64,000 nt of DNA from the NCBI GenBank assembly GCA_035352895.1, contig DAOPYN010000011.1:24438-88437 (forward strand). The letters run 5' to 3'. Every line of letters begins with the position of its first letter. Positions within the stretch are counted from its first letter, which is position 1. This document shows positions 10,231 to 18,006 of the stretch, one piece after another. The DNA is from UBA5070 sp035352895. Lineage in GTDB: Bacteria; Fibrobacterota; Fibrobacteria; UBA5070. Below the pieces are notes generated by a model. That model had not been told where the DNA came from. It ran no database searches and saw only the letters and a program-made list of their open reading frames with translations. The position numbers and the translations under genes were made by a program.

Positions 10231-10275
10231 TTGTCAAGCACACACCATGCGAAATGACATCCATGCGATTCGCAA
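10231..10275. promoter_or_regulatory. Candidate ModE operator between modBC operon and modE
   Basis: The 259-bp divergent intergenic region holds the 11-bp perfect palindrome TGCGATTCGCA at 10264-10274, preceded by ATGCGAAATGACATCC and by TTGTCA at 10231-10236. The same 11-mer occurs between modA and the second modE at 28888-28898. The family ModE binds palindromes in mod promoters when molybdate is present; assigning this palindrome to it is inference. Confidence 0.5.
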
Positions 10276-10342
10276 CCAGGCTCCAATCGAACCCACGAAT
10301 CCATGCGACTGCGGCACATGAATTGCAAATGCTTGCCACTCG

Positions 10343-11158
10343 ATGACAAACCTGGAACCGTACCCTCCGCGTCTCGCTCCCGTGTGGCGCCTCGTGGACA
10401 CAGACCCGAACGATCGCCTCGGCGATCCCATCGAACTGTTGCGCGGGATCGGCAAGGCAGGATCCCTCCGCGAAGCCGCCAAGACCTGCGGCATCTCCTA
10501 CCGGACCGCCTGGAGCCGCGTCCACGAGCTCAACCAGCGGTTCCGCGAACCTCTGGTCCTTTCCGTCAACGGTGGTGCTTCGGGAGGCGAGAGCGTCCTG
10601 ACCCAGGCCGCTCGTGAGTTGGTGGAGACCCACGATCGCGCCGATGCCCTGTTCCGCAGCGCCCTGGAAAACGGCGGGGTCGATCCCCTGCGGTTGGATT
10701 CGTGGATCGGGTTCCTCCAGAGGATCTCCATGAAGACCAGCGCCCGAAACCAACTGTTCGGGACCGTGGTGGACCTTCGGACCGGGTCCGTCAACTGCGA
10801 CGTGGGCATCCGGCTTGGGGGTGGGCAGGTGGTCACCGCCCAGATCACCCGCGAGAGCGCGCGCAGCCTTGGTCTGAAGACGGGGATGGATGCTTGGGCC
10901 CTCGTCAAGGCAAGCTGGGTCGCCCTCACATCGGGAGCCGACGAACCCAAGGTATCTGCCAGAAATCGTCTTCCCGGCAAGGTGCTCCGGATCCGTCCGG
11001 GAAAGGTCGCCGCGGAGGTCGAGCTCGAGCTCGTCGGCGGGGATCGCATCGTCGCGGTCGTGGCGACCCAATCGACCCGGGAACTCGGCCTCCGCAAGGG
11101 ACGGCCCGCCTGGGCCTTCTTCAAGGCATCTTCGGTGATCGTGGGCACCCTCGGATAG
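10343..11158 (+). CDS. modE: Molybdate-responsive transcriptional regulator ModE (copy 1)
   Basis: The protein has 271 residues. Residues 25-110 form the ModE winged helix-turn-helix (IELLRGIGKAGSLREAAKTC, then GISYRTAWSRVHELN). Two Mop domains follow, starting MKTSARNQLFGTVV and VSARNRLPGKVL, each with the SARNxLxGxV motif and the terminal ALVKAS/AFFKAS oxyanion loop. It would sense molybdate or tungstate and control mod genes. It is divergent from the TOBE-modB-modC operon and 117 bp before the free molbindin. ATG 10343 has no good ribosome-binding site, so a leaderless or weak start is possible. A second, longer modE lies at 28964. Confidence 0.93.
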   Translation: MTNLEPYPPRLAPVWRLVDTDPNDRLGDPIELLRGIGKAGSLREAAKTCGISYRTAWSRVHELNQRFREPLVLSVNGGASGGESVLTQAARELVETHDRADALFRSALENGGVDPLRLDSWIGFLQRISMKTSARNQLFGTVVDLRTGSVNCDVGIRLGGGQVVTAQITRESARSLGLKTGMDAWALVKASWVALTSGADEPKVSARNRLPGKVLRIRPGKVAAEVELELVGGDRIVAVVATQSTRELGLRKGRPAWAFFKASSVIVGTLG

Positions 11159-11214
11159 AGTCCCCACCGATCCGCAACCCCCGACCGATCGCTGGTGGAT
11201 TCCGATTCCAATCA

Positions 11215-11243
11215 TTGAAATGCGCGGTTACCTCCCGTATCCT
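11215..11243 (+). promoter_or_regulatory. Possible sigma-70 promoter of the molbindin gene
   Basis: TTGAAA at 11215-11220 and TATCCT at 11238-11243 are separated by 17 bases. They stand 33 bases before the ATG of the molbindin gene, whose ribosome-binding site AAGGAG is at 11264-11269. The match to the consensus is good but unproven. It suggests the molbindin has its own promoter in addition to read-through from modE. Confidence 0.4.
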
Positions 11244-11275
11244 ATGCTCCTGGACCGACCCACAAGGAGCACTCC

Positions 11276-11698
11276 ATGAAACTCAGCGCAAGAAACCAGC
11301 TTCAGGGCACCGTCTCGGCCATCCGCAACGGCGCGGTGAACGCCGAAGTCGATCTCTCCCTCGAGGGAGGTGCGACGGTGGTGGCTCAGATCACCCTTCC
11401 CAGCGTTTCCGCCCTTGGCCTTTCGGTTGGTACGAAGGCCATCGCCCTGGTCAAGTCCTCCTGGATCGTCGTGGGCGCGGGTGAAACGGAACCGAAGGTG
11501 TCCAGCCGCAACCGCCTGAAGGGAAAGGTCTCGTCGATCACCAAGGGAGCCATCAATTCCGAGGTCGCATTGGACCTTTCCGGCGGGGAGAAGGTGGTGG
11601 CGAGCATCACCAACGATTCGGTGGATTTTCTGGGACTGAAGACCGGAGACACCGCCTGGGCGCTCTTCAAGGCCTCGGCGGTCATCCTGGGCGTCTGA
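11276..11698 (+). CDS. Di-Mop molybdate/tungstate-binding protein (molbindin, ModG type)
   Basis: A 140-residue cytoplasmic protein consisting only of two tandem Mop domains. Residues 1-67 start MKLSARNQLQGTVSAI and end ALVKSSWIVVG; residues 72-140 start VSSRNRLKGKVSSI and end ALFKASAVILGV. Each contains the canonical SARNQLxGxV strand and the K-A/S-S oxyanion-binding end. Molbindins assemble into rings that store molybdate or tungstate. AAGGAG is placed 6 bases before ATG 11276. The gene ends 47 bp from the convergent ABC ATPase gene. It is the clearest metal-specific marker in this region. Confidence 0.93.
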   Translation: MKLSARNQLQGTVSAIRNGAVNAEVDLSLEGGATVVAQITLPSVSALGLSVGTKAIALVKSSWIVVGAGETEPKVSSRNRLKGKVSSITKGAINSEVALDLSGGEKVVASITNDSVDFLGLKTGDTAWALFKASAVILGV

Positions 11699-11745
11699 GG
11701 GATCGTCCCGGACGGAGCGGGTGGCTGCGGGGAATTTCCGGATCC

Positions 11746-12522
11746 TCAATCCAATCCAGGGTGGACCCGCAACCGTTCGCCCGAGCGCAGCGCGCTCCTC
11801 CAGAGTTCGATCCGCTCCTGGATCCGATCCAATTCGCCTCGGGCGAGACCCTCGTCTGGATCCGGTTCCAGGATCCCGCGCACGCCACCCCGCCCCATGA
11901 CCAAGCGCCTGGGGCACGAAAGAGCCATCGCGGGATCGTGGGTGGCCAGAAGGACCATCCTTCCCCGACCGGCGAGCAGGGCCATGGCCGCACGGCGGTC
12001 GACCCCGGCGTTCTCGAGCTCGTCGACGAGAACCACGGGCGCGGCGCCGAGGGTGGCGACATCCGCGATCATCAAGGCCCGCGACTGGCCCCCGGAAAGT
12101 CCCGGCAACCGAGCATCCGGCGAAAACCCCTCGCCGGTCAATTTCTGGGATTCCCCGTATGCTTCCTCTTCCAGTCCGGAATCCTCCAGGCCATGCGCCT
12201 GGGCGTGGAATCGCAGGAATTCCCGAACCGTCAGGTCCATCAGGAAGTTCATGGTCTGGCTGATCTGCGCCACGCGTCCCACCGACCCCTCGATCCGCTG
12301 TCGGGGAGAAAGCGCCGCCCCATCCCACAGGATGCGTCGACCGCTGGGCGTGTCGCCGTCCGCCGCCCATTCGATGTCGGCCAGGAGCCGACTCTTGCCG
12401 GAACCCGTGGGACCCACCACCGCCAGGCAATCTCCCGCTTCCAACCGGATGCTCCCGAAGGATTCGGCTTGTCCTTCCCGGTCGCGTCCCGGGAGGATCT
12501 CGAGCGTCTCCAGGTTCGTCAC
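11746..12522 (-). CDS. Soluble ABC-type ATPase paired with a GTPase (copy 1)
   Basis: A 258-residue protein with a complete nucleotide-binding domain and no membrane segments. Walker A GPTGSGKS is at 37-44, a Q-loop at VAQISQ, the signature LSGGQ at 142-146, Walker B VVLVDE at 163-168 and the switch His in LLATHDP. The residues after Walker B read LENAGVD in place of the usual PTSALD, and the second copy at 30803 has the same feature (VENAGVD). No permease is adjacent. It starts at GTG 12522 overlapping the stop of the GTPase gene (GTGA), so the two are made together. I infer a cytoplasmic role in metal or cofactor handling with the GTPase and not transport. The exact function is unknown. Confidence 0.75.
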   Translation of the reverse strand: MTNLETLEILPGRDREGQAESFGSIRLEAGDCLAVVGPTGSGKSRLLADIEWAADGDTPSGRRILWDGAALSPRQRIEGSVGRVAQISQTMNFLMDLTVREFLRFHAQAHGLEDSGLEEEAYGESQKLTGEGFSPDARLPGLSGGQSRALMIADVATLGAAPVVLVDELENAGVDRRAAMALLAGRGRMVLLATHDPAMALSCPRRLVMGRGGVRGILEPDPDEGLARGELDRIQERIELWRSALRSGERLRVHPGLD

Positions 12523-13289
12523 GTCGCGATCTCCATGCGGCGGAGATTTCCCGCCTGGTGGTCGCGATCCAGGCTGGTTTCACCCAAGCAGAAGGAACAG
12601 ACCGCCTGGGGCATGGAAAAGCGCAGGCGGGAATCGGAAACCGAACGCGCCGGACGGGCGAGCTCCTTCACCACCCCGGCCAATTCGGGGCTCCCCTGAC
12701 CCGTCAGGCCGTTGACGGGAACCACCAACGCACCGGGTGCGAAACGCTTGACATGGATGGCGAAGACCTCCCGCTCGGCCTGGCTGACCAGATCCCCGCG
12801 GGTGAGCACCACCACGTCGGCGCGGCGGAGCATGGGCCCCACCTTCCGGGGAAGCTTCACCCCACCCAGATGATCCAGGACGCAGATGGCCAGCTGATCG
12901 CGCACATGCGGCGCGCACCGGTTGCACAGACCCGCGCTCTCCACGACCAGGAGATCGAATCCGCGGCGCGTCCCCCAGTCCATCACCTCCGGAAGGTTCC
13001 CGGCGTAGAAATGGTCCGGACACAACCCACCGGACAATCCCTGGATGGCTTGGATTCCATCGGCGAGGAAGGCCTGGGCGTCGTCGGTGGACAGGCAATC
13101 GAACTTGGCGACACCGATCCGCCAACCTCCCCTGGTGAGGTGCCTCAGCACATGCCGCAACACCGAGGTCTTTCCGCTGGTGGGTGGACCGGCGACGGTG
13201 ACCATCCGGAAACCGACACCTCCCCCTCCCGGCGGGATCGAATCGCAACTGATTCCCATGAAGATCCATTTCCGCAAGACCCAGGCCAT
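12519..13289 (-). CDS. G3E-type GTPase with CxxC motifs (copy 1)
   Basis: A 256-residue protein of the HypB/UreG/CobW class. The P-loop GPPTSGKT is at 34-41, a switch region reads FDCLSTDDA, and the G3 motif is ESAG, with Glu replacing the usual Asp as in G3E GTPases. It is followed immediately by LCNRC (121-125). G4 reads TRGD (163-166). A C-terminal CSFC (231-234) adds a second cysteine pair. These pairs suggest a bound metal ion. ATG 13289 was chosen because AGGAGG lies 7-8 bases upstream; MVTV at 13205 is the latest possible start. It is transcribed away from the receptor gene at 13610 across a 320-bp region. Family members insert Ni, Co, Zn or Fe into targets; here the Mo-rich context suggests a Mo/W-related role, by inference. 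Confidence 0.78.
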   Translation of the reverse strand: MAWVLRKWIFMGISCDSIPPGGGGVGFRMVTVAGPPTSGKTSVLRHVLRHLTRGGWRIGVAKFDCLSTDDAQAFLADGIQAIQGLSGGLCPDHFYAGNLPEVMDWGTRRGFDLLVVESAGLCNRCAPHVRDQLAICVLDHLGGVKLPRKVGPMLRRADVVVLTRGDLVSQAEREVFAIHVKRFAPGALVVPVNGLTGQGSPELAGVVKELARPARSVSDSRLRFSMPQAVCSFCLGETSLDRDHQAGNLRRMEIAT

Positions 13290-13338
13290 CCCTCCACCTC
13301 CTGCACGAAGGGAGGGAACAAGGCTGGAAAAACGACAC

Positions 13339-13367
13339 ATCGCATTTCTTGTCACTTCTATTGTCAC
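13339..13367 (-). promoter_or_regulatory. Candidate operator upstream of GTPase/ABC ATPase genes
   Basis: The 320-bp gap 13290-13609 between the divergent GTPase and receptor genes contains no gene. On the GTPase side it holds ATCGCAT followed by two direct copies of TTGTCAC (13349-13355 and 13361-13367). ATCGCAT next to TGTCA also occurs, inverted, at 10254-10269 upstream of modE. A further TTGCGATTTGTCATC-like element starts near 13470. This is consistent with shared regulation of the Mo genes but unproven. Confidence 0.4.
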
Positions 13368-13574
13368 CCGGCACTTCCCACCGCCCCGCCGCCAAGACAA
13401 CCAGATCCGCCCTGAAATCGCGATTCTATCGGGGATCACCGAAGACTCCACGCCGAGGAAGGCGACCGCTTGCGATTTGTCATCTCGTCGGATCCATTTG
13501 TCCACCAAAGACCGGGAAATCTTCCATCGACTTCCGGTGGCGATCCCGGCACGGCTCTTGCACTGACCTTACGT

Positions 13575-13595
13575 ATCGCATGTATTTGCGATTCG
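13575..13595 (+). promoter_or_regulatory. Inverted repeat over the probable receptor promoter
   Basis: ATCGCA (13575-13580) and TGCGAT (13587-13592) flank TGTATT (13581-13586), a possible -10 hexamer, with TTGCAC 17 bases upstream as a weak -35. TTGCGATTCG at 13586-13595 matches ten bases of the palindrome found before the second modE. A repressor bound here would block the -10 directly. The receptor ATG is at 13610, so the 5' leader would be short. Confidence 0.4.
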
Positions 13596-13609
13596 TGGGA
13601 GGGAGCGAA

Positions 13610-15742
13610 ATGGAGAAGGAATCGAGGACCGCGGCCATCGCCGCGGCGTTTTGGATCGTTGGCGTCGCTTCGGCGGGCACGGTACCGGAGTCGACGCAAG
13701 CCACGCCGGCGGATTCCACGGAGGATGGCGGGAAGGTCTTCGATCTCGGAATCACCACCGTCACCGGCTCCCGGCCGAACCGACTGCAGCGGGTGCGTCC
13801 GGCCTCCGACGATCGCGCTTCGCCGCGTCGCGATGCGGCCCAGATCGCCTCGGAACTCCCGGGAGTGGTGGTTTCCCAGGTCGGCCCCCGCGCCGAGCAG
13901 CAGATCTGGATCCGCGGCTTCGATTCCCGGCAGACGGGATTGTACCTCGACGGCGTCCCGGTGTACGTCCCCTACGACGGCAATGTCGACCTGGCGCGTT
14001 TCTCCAGCGCGGAACTCTCCAGCGTGGCGGTGGAAAAGGGCGCTTCCTCGCTCGCGCTGGGGCCGAACTCCATGGGAGGCGTCCTGACATTGACCACCGC
14101 GCGTCCCGCCAGGGATCTGGAGGTCGCTGCGGAACTGGCCCAGGTCGGCCGCAACGGCCAGCAAGGCAATCTCCGCATCGCAGGCCGGAAAGGAGATTTC
14201 TACGCGCTCGGGTCGGGATCCTTCCGCGGGACCGGCGGCACCGAGCTCGCCTCGGGATTCCACGCCACCCGGTTCGAGGACGGCGAGGTCCGCGACAACT
14301 CGGCGAGCTTCGACCGCACCCTGCACGGCAAGATCGGCTGGAAGGGCGGGGACGGAGCCGAAGTCGCGATCTCCGTCGCCGACCAGCACGGACGAAAGGA
14401 AGTCCCGGTCTACGCCGGAACCGACACGGCCTCGAGTCGTGCCAGATTCTGGCAGTGGCCCTACTGGGACAAGACCAGCGTCTGCCTCCTGACGAGGATC
14501 CCGCTGGGTTCGCGGGCTTGGCTGGAGACCCCGCTGTTCCTGGACAAGTTCCGCAACAGCCTGATGGCCTACGACGACCGGGGCTACTCCGCCCAGAAGA
14601 AGAAGTCCAGCTTCCAGAGCTGGTACGACGACTGGTCGGCGGGGGGGTCGGTGCGGATCGGCATGGCGCGCCAGGACGACACGGCGAAGGTCTTCGTCCA
14701 CTTCAAGGACGACAACCACCACGAGAGCAACACCACCAACGACACGGCGAAGGCCGCGACCAAGCACGCCTTCTTGGACAAGCCGGATGTCCGCTTCGAG
14801 GACCGGACCTTCGCCACGGGGATGGAGGCCGCGGTCGCCCTTCCCTGGAACCTGGTCTTCGCGCCCGGCGTGGCCTGGAACTACCGCATCGCCGAACGCG
14901 CCGACAATCTCCTCAATCCATCGGGCTACAACTACGCCATCGCCTCCTTTCCGCTGGAAAGCGCCGACATGTGGGATGCGCAGGGTATCCTCCGCTGGAA
15001 GCCGCGACGATCCTGGGACCTCCACGGGTCGGTCTCCTACCGCAGCCATTTTCCGACCATCAAGGACCGCTACTCCTACAAGCTGGGATCGGCCGTCCCC
15101 AACCCGGACCTGAAGGCCGAGCGATCCCTCCAGGTGGAGGCCGGCTTCGCGGGGAATCCCACCGCGTGGCTCTCCCTGGAAGCGAGCCTTTGGGAAGCCT
15201 GGATCACCGACGCCATCGTGACCGTCTCGAAGGTGGGTCCCGCCGGCGAAAGCCAAAGCCGTAACGCGGGATACATCCGGCACGGCGGCCCCGAATGGTT
15301 CGGCAGCCCGACTTCCGACTGGGCGCTGCCGGCCCCGGAACTGGCCTTCCGGGCGAAACTTCCCTGGCAAGGCGTCGCCCTGGCAAGGCTGGAGGCCTCC
15401 GGCTCGTGGTCGTACCTCCTGCGGCGCGACCCGACGAATCCCTCGTTCAGGTTCGTCGACCAGCCCGAACACAGGTTCGTCGGCTCGGTCCTCTGGAGCC
15501 CTGTCCGATCGGTGGACCTGGTGGCTTCCCCCCAGGGTGGAAGCTCGCGACCCGGCGCTTCCAGCGGATCCTCCTCCGCCGACGGATACGTCTCCGTGGA
15601 CGCCCTGGCCCGATGGAGGATCGAGACCCTGGTCCTGGAGGCGGGAATGCAGAACGCCTTCGACGCCGACTACGCGCTGTCGGAAGGCTACCCGGAACCC
15701 GGCAGGACAGGATTCGTCCGCGTCGGATGGACCATCCGTTGA
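13610..15742 (+). CDS. TonB-dependent outer-membrane receptor (first of the island)
   Basis: The protein has 710 residues. It has a signal peptide at 1-22 (ends VASAG) and a TonB-box-like FDLGITTVTGS. The plug domain contains QIASELPGVVV, IWIRGFDSRQTGLYLDGVP and VEKGASSLALGPNSMGGVL, followed by a beta-barrel to the C-terminal FVRVGWTIR. It would import a scarce ligand using energy from TonB. ATG 13610 was chosen for the GGGAGGG about 7 bases upstream. It opens the gene run 13610-25262, 34 bp before the FmdE gene, and has a palindrome over its likely promoter. The substrate is not readable from sequence. The neighbours suggest a Mo/W oxyanion or chelate, with a corrinoid or siderophore as the alternatives. 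Confidence 0.88.
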   Translation: MEKESRTAAIAAAFWIVGVASAGTVPESTQATPADSTEDGGKVFDLGITTVTGSRPNRLQRVRPASDDRASPRRDAAQIASELPGVVVSQVGPRAEQQIWIRGFDSRQTGLYLDGVPVYVPYDGNVDLARFSSAELSSVAVEKGASSLALGPNSMGGVLTLTTARPARDLEVAAELAQVGRNGQQGNLRIAGRKGDFYALGSGSFRGTGGTELASGFHATRFEDGEVRDNSASFDRTLHGKIGWKGGDGAEVAISVADQHGRKEVPVYAGTDTASSRARFWQWPYWDKTSVCLLTRIPLGSRAWLETPLFLDKFRNSLMAYDDRGYSAQKKKSSFQSWYDDWSAGGSVRIGMARQDDTAKVFVHFKDDNHHESNTTNDTAKAATKHAFLDKPDVRFEDRTFATGMEAAVALPWNLVFAPGVAWNYRIAERADNLLNPSGYNYAIASFPLESADMWDAQGILRWKPRRSWDLHGSVSYRSHFPTIKDRYSYKLGSAVPNPDLKAERSLQVEAGFAGNPTAWLSLEASLWEAWITDAIVTVSKVGPAGESQSRNAGYIRHGGPEWFGSPTSDWALPAPELAFRAKLPWQGVALARLEASGSWSYLLRRDPTNPSFRFVDQPEHRFVGSVLWSPVRSVDLVASPQGGSSRPGASSGSSSADGYVSVDALARWRIETLVLEAGMQNAFDADYALSEGYPEPGRTGFVRVGWTIR

Positions 15743-15776
15743 ACAGGGAACGCAAGGGAACATCGAAAGGAATCGG

Positions 15777-16337
15777 ATGAGCACCTCGACCGAAAGACGC
15801 CAATGGCTGGAGAAATGCCGAGACTACCACGGCCACCTGTGCATGGGCCAGGCTCTGGGAGCCCGCATCGGCATCAAGGGCATGGAACTGGTCGCCCCGG
15901 AACGCGCCAAGGACGTGATCGTCTTCGTGGAGAACGACCGGTGCGTCGCCGATGCCGTCCTGGTGGTTTCCCAGACGCGCGTGGGCAGACGGACCCTCAA
16001 GATGCGCGACTACGGACGCATGGCCGCGACCTTCCTCAACACCGCCACCGGCAAGGCCTGGAGGGTGAACGCCCAGTACGACGGCCCCAAGGTGGAAGGT
16101 GGCGAGGACGCCCTCCGCGACCTGATGGAACTGCCCGACGAGGCGATGGTCGCCTGGCGGGAGGTGGTGGTGTACCTGCCGGAATCCGAACTTTCCGGAC
16201 ACCCCAAGCGCGTGGTTCCCTGCTCGGTGTGCGGGGAACGCGTGTTCGATTCCAAGGATCGCCCCTCCGCCGACGGCCTCCCCGTGTGCATCGCCTGCGC
16301 CGAAGGCGCCTACTACCGGCCGGTGGAGGAGCCATGA
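15777..16337 (+). CDS. FmdE-family protein with C-terminal zinc ribbon
   Basis: A 186-residue cytoplasmic protein. The N-terminal part has the FmdE signature HGHLCMG (18-24) and the ligand-rich ENDRCVADAV. The C-terminus has CSVC (149-152) and CIAC (171-174), a four-cysteine zinc ribbon. FmdE proteins were named from archaeal molybdenum formylmethanofuran dehydrogenase operons, but no such dehydrogenase is present here, and bacterial homologues often sit in metal-transport clusters. It starts at ATG 15777 with GAAAGG 6 bases upstream and overlaps the next gene by ATGA. A metal-binding or delivery function is likely; which metal is inference. Confidence 0.85.
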   Translation: MSTSTERRQWLEKCRDYHGHLCMGQALGARIGIKGMELVAPERAKDVIVFVENDRCVADAVLVVSQTRVGRRTLKMRDYGRMAATFLNTATGKAWRVNAQYDGPKVEGGEDALRDLMELPDEAMVAWREVVVYLPESELSGHPKRVVPCSVCGERVFDSKDRPSADGLPVCIACAEGAYYRPVEEP

Positions 16338-17101
16338 GCGCGTCTCCCTGGGAACTCTACGACCGTCTGATCGACGGTATACCGCCGGATATCGTCATAC
16401 ACGAATGCATGGTGGGTCTGCACTGGACCCTGGTAAGGTCGGCCGGAACGGGGATGGCCATGACCCCCGGCGAAGGCCCTTCGCGCCACGGCCTGGAAAC
16501 GGATCTGCGGGGCAGGAAGGTCCGCGAGGTGGCCCAGGCGGCCAAATCCTGGAACTTCCTGGAAGCCGCCATCGGGATCGCGGCCATGAATTCGTGGTAC
16601 AACGCCCCGTCCACGTTGGACAGGACCTGGAAGGGAGGCGTCGCTGGCGCGAGCGAATCCAACCTCTTCGAGGAATGGACGGGTCGGTTGGAGGGGAAGA
16701 ATGTCGCGGTGATCGGGCACTTTCCCGGACTGGACCGGTTCGCCGCCCAGTGCCGGCTTTCCATCCTGGAGCGCAAGCCGCAGGAAGGGGATTTCCCCGA
16801 TCCAGCCTGCGAATACATCCTGGGCCAGCAGGACATCGTGATCGCCACGGGGACCACGCTGATGAACAAGACCCTGCCGCGGCTGCTGGCATTGTCGGCC
16901 GGAAGGGAATTCGCGCTCACGGGCCCCACCACGCCGCTGTGCCCGTCGATCCTGGGCCACGGGGCCACCCAGCTGGCGGGCAGCGTGGTGCTTCCGGAAT
17001 CCGAATCCGCGGTCTGGAGCCATGTCGCCCAGGGCGGGGATCGGTCCGTCTTCAAGAACGGGACCAAGATGATCCGCTTTTCCCGAAAGGACCTTCCATG
17101 A
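16334..17101 (+). CDS. DUF4213/DUF364 protein (putative heavy-metal chelation domain)
   Basis: A 255-residue protein. The N-terminal half (1-90) matches the DUF4213 enolase-N-like part (WELYDRLIDGIPPDIVIHEC, then HWTLVRS). The C-terminal half is the Rossmann-like DUF364 part, with KNVAVIGHFPGLDRF, the QDIVIATGTTLMNKTLPRLL stretch and the GPTTPLCPSIL motif expected at the ligand site. The family is thought to bind metals or metal chelates, often next to FecCD-type importers. Its start overlaps the FmdE stop and its stop overlaps the XdhC-like start, so the three are translationally coupled. Its biochemical activity is unknown. Confidence 0.8.
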   Translation: MSASPWELYDRLIDGIPPDIVIHECMVGLHWTLVRSAGTGMAMTPGEGPSRHGLETDLRGRKVREVAQAAKSWNFLEAAIGIAAMNSWYNAPSTLDRTWKGGVAGASESNLFEEWTGRLEGKNVAVIGHFPGLDRFAAQCRLSILERKPQEGDFPDPACEYILGQQDIVIATGTTLMNKTLPRLLALSAGREFALTGPTTPLCPSILGHGATQLAGSVVLPESESAVWSHVAQGGDRSVFKNGTKMIRFSRKDLP

Positions 17102-18006
17102 AGACCTCCACGAACCTGTCGGACCTCGCCGCCTGGGCCGCCGACGACCGGGGCTGCGGGGCCCAGGGGATCGCCGACACGATGCGGCGCGGCGAGGGAC
17201 GCGACGGCGACGCCCTGGAAGCCTGCGTGAGATGGAGGAAGGAAGGACGCGGCGTGGTCCTGGCGACGGTGGTCGCCTCCGACGACGAGAGGTTCGGACC
17301 CGGTGCGAGGATCGCCTGTTCCGACGACCGCCTCCTCGCGGGATCCCTCAACGACGCCGCCCTCGAGGAATCCGTCGCGGAGGCGACGGTTTCCGTCCTG
17401 AGATCCGCTGCGGTGGGGATCCGCGGCTGGACGCGCCTGGACGACCTGGAATGGAGCCCCGACCCGGACGGCGGGACGCGGATCCTCCTGGAGCCGTTCC
17501 TCCCCCCCTGGGAGGTGGTCGTCGTGGGTTCGGGGCGCGTCCCGTCGGCGGTGGCGGCCCTGTGCGCGGCGGCGGGAATTCCGTTCCGCGTCTACCACGC
17601 CGACCAGGAAGACCTGGAATTCCCGGGAGCCCGCGAGATCGTGCGGGGCCCGTGGGAGGAGCTCGCCGCCCGCATGCGGCTCGGGGCGGCCAGCCACTGC
17701 GTGGTGGCGACCCCGCACCACGACGGAGACGGGTCGGTTGTCGGACAACTCCTATCTGCGGACTGGATCCCCTACGTGGGACTGATGCACAACGAGCGCA
17801 AGGCCCAACGCCTCGTCGCGTCGCTGGAGGCCTCGGGGATCCGGATCGACCGCCGGTTCCACTGTCCGATCGGACTGGCAGTGGCCACCCAGAATCCAGG
17901 CCAGATCGGCCTGGGAATCCTGGCCGAGATCCTTTCGGTGGTCAACTCCAAGCCCATTCGCCACATGGGACTGGATTGGAGCGGATCCCGCGGGGAGGCC
18001 GCGTGA
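17098..18006 (+). CDS. XdhC/CoxI-family protein
   Basis: A 302-residue protein. The N-terminal region resembles the XdhC_CoxI domain (GRGVVLATVVASDDERFGPGA, then LAGSLNDAALEESV). The C-terminal XdhC Rossmann domain has VVVVGSGRVPSAVAALCAAAGI and ends with the family block CPIGLAVATQNPGQIGLGILAEI. XdhC proteins bind molybdenum cofactor and help sulfurate it before insertion into xanthine dehydrogenase, but no molybdoenzyme gene is nearby. The overlaps on both sides (ATGA and GTGA) tie it to the importer. A role in handling incoming Mo/W is therefore more likely than service to one enzyme; that is inference. Confidence 0.82.
   Translation: MKTSTNLSDLAAWAADDRGCGAQGIADTMRRGEGRDGDALEACVRWRKEGRGVVLATVVASDDERFGPGARIACSDDRLLAGSLNDAALEESVAEATVSVLRSAAVGIRGWTRLDDLEWSPDPDGGTRILLEPFLPPWEVVVVGSGRVPSAVAALCAAAGIPFRVYHADQEDLEFPGAREIVRGPWEELAARMRLGAASHCVVATPHHDGDGSVVGQLLSADWIPYVGLMHNERKAQRLVASLEASGIRIDRRFHCPIGLAVATQNPGQIGLGILAEILSVVNSKPIRHMGLDWSGSRGEAA

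Noticed and set aside
17098..18006. Xanthine dehydrogenase accessory XdhC serving a local enzyme
   Set aside because: No xanthine dehydrogenase or other molybdopterin enzyme subunit is present in the window; the gene is coupled to transporter genes.
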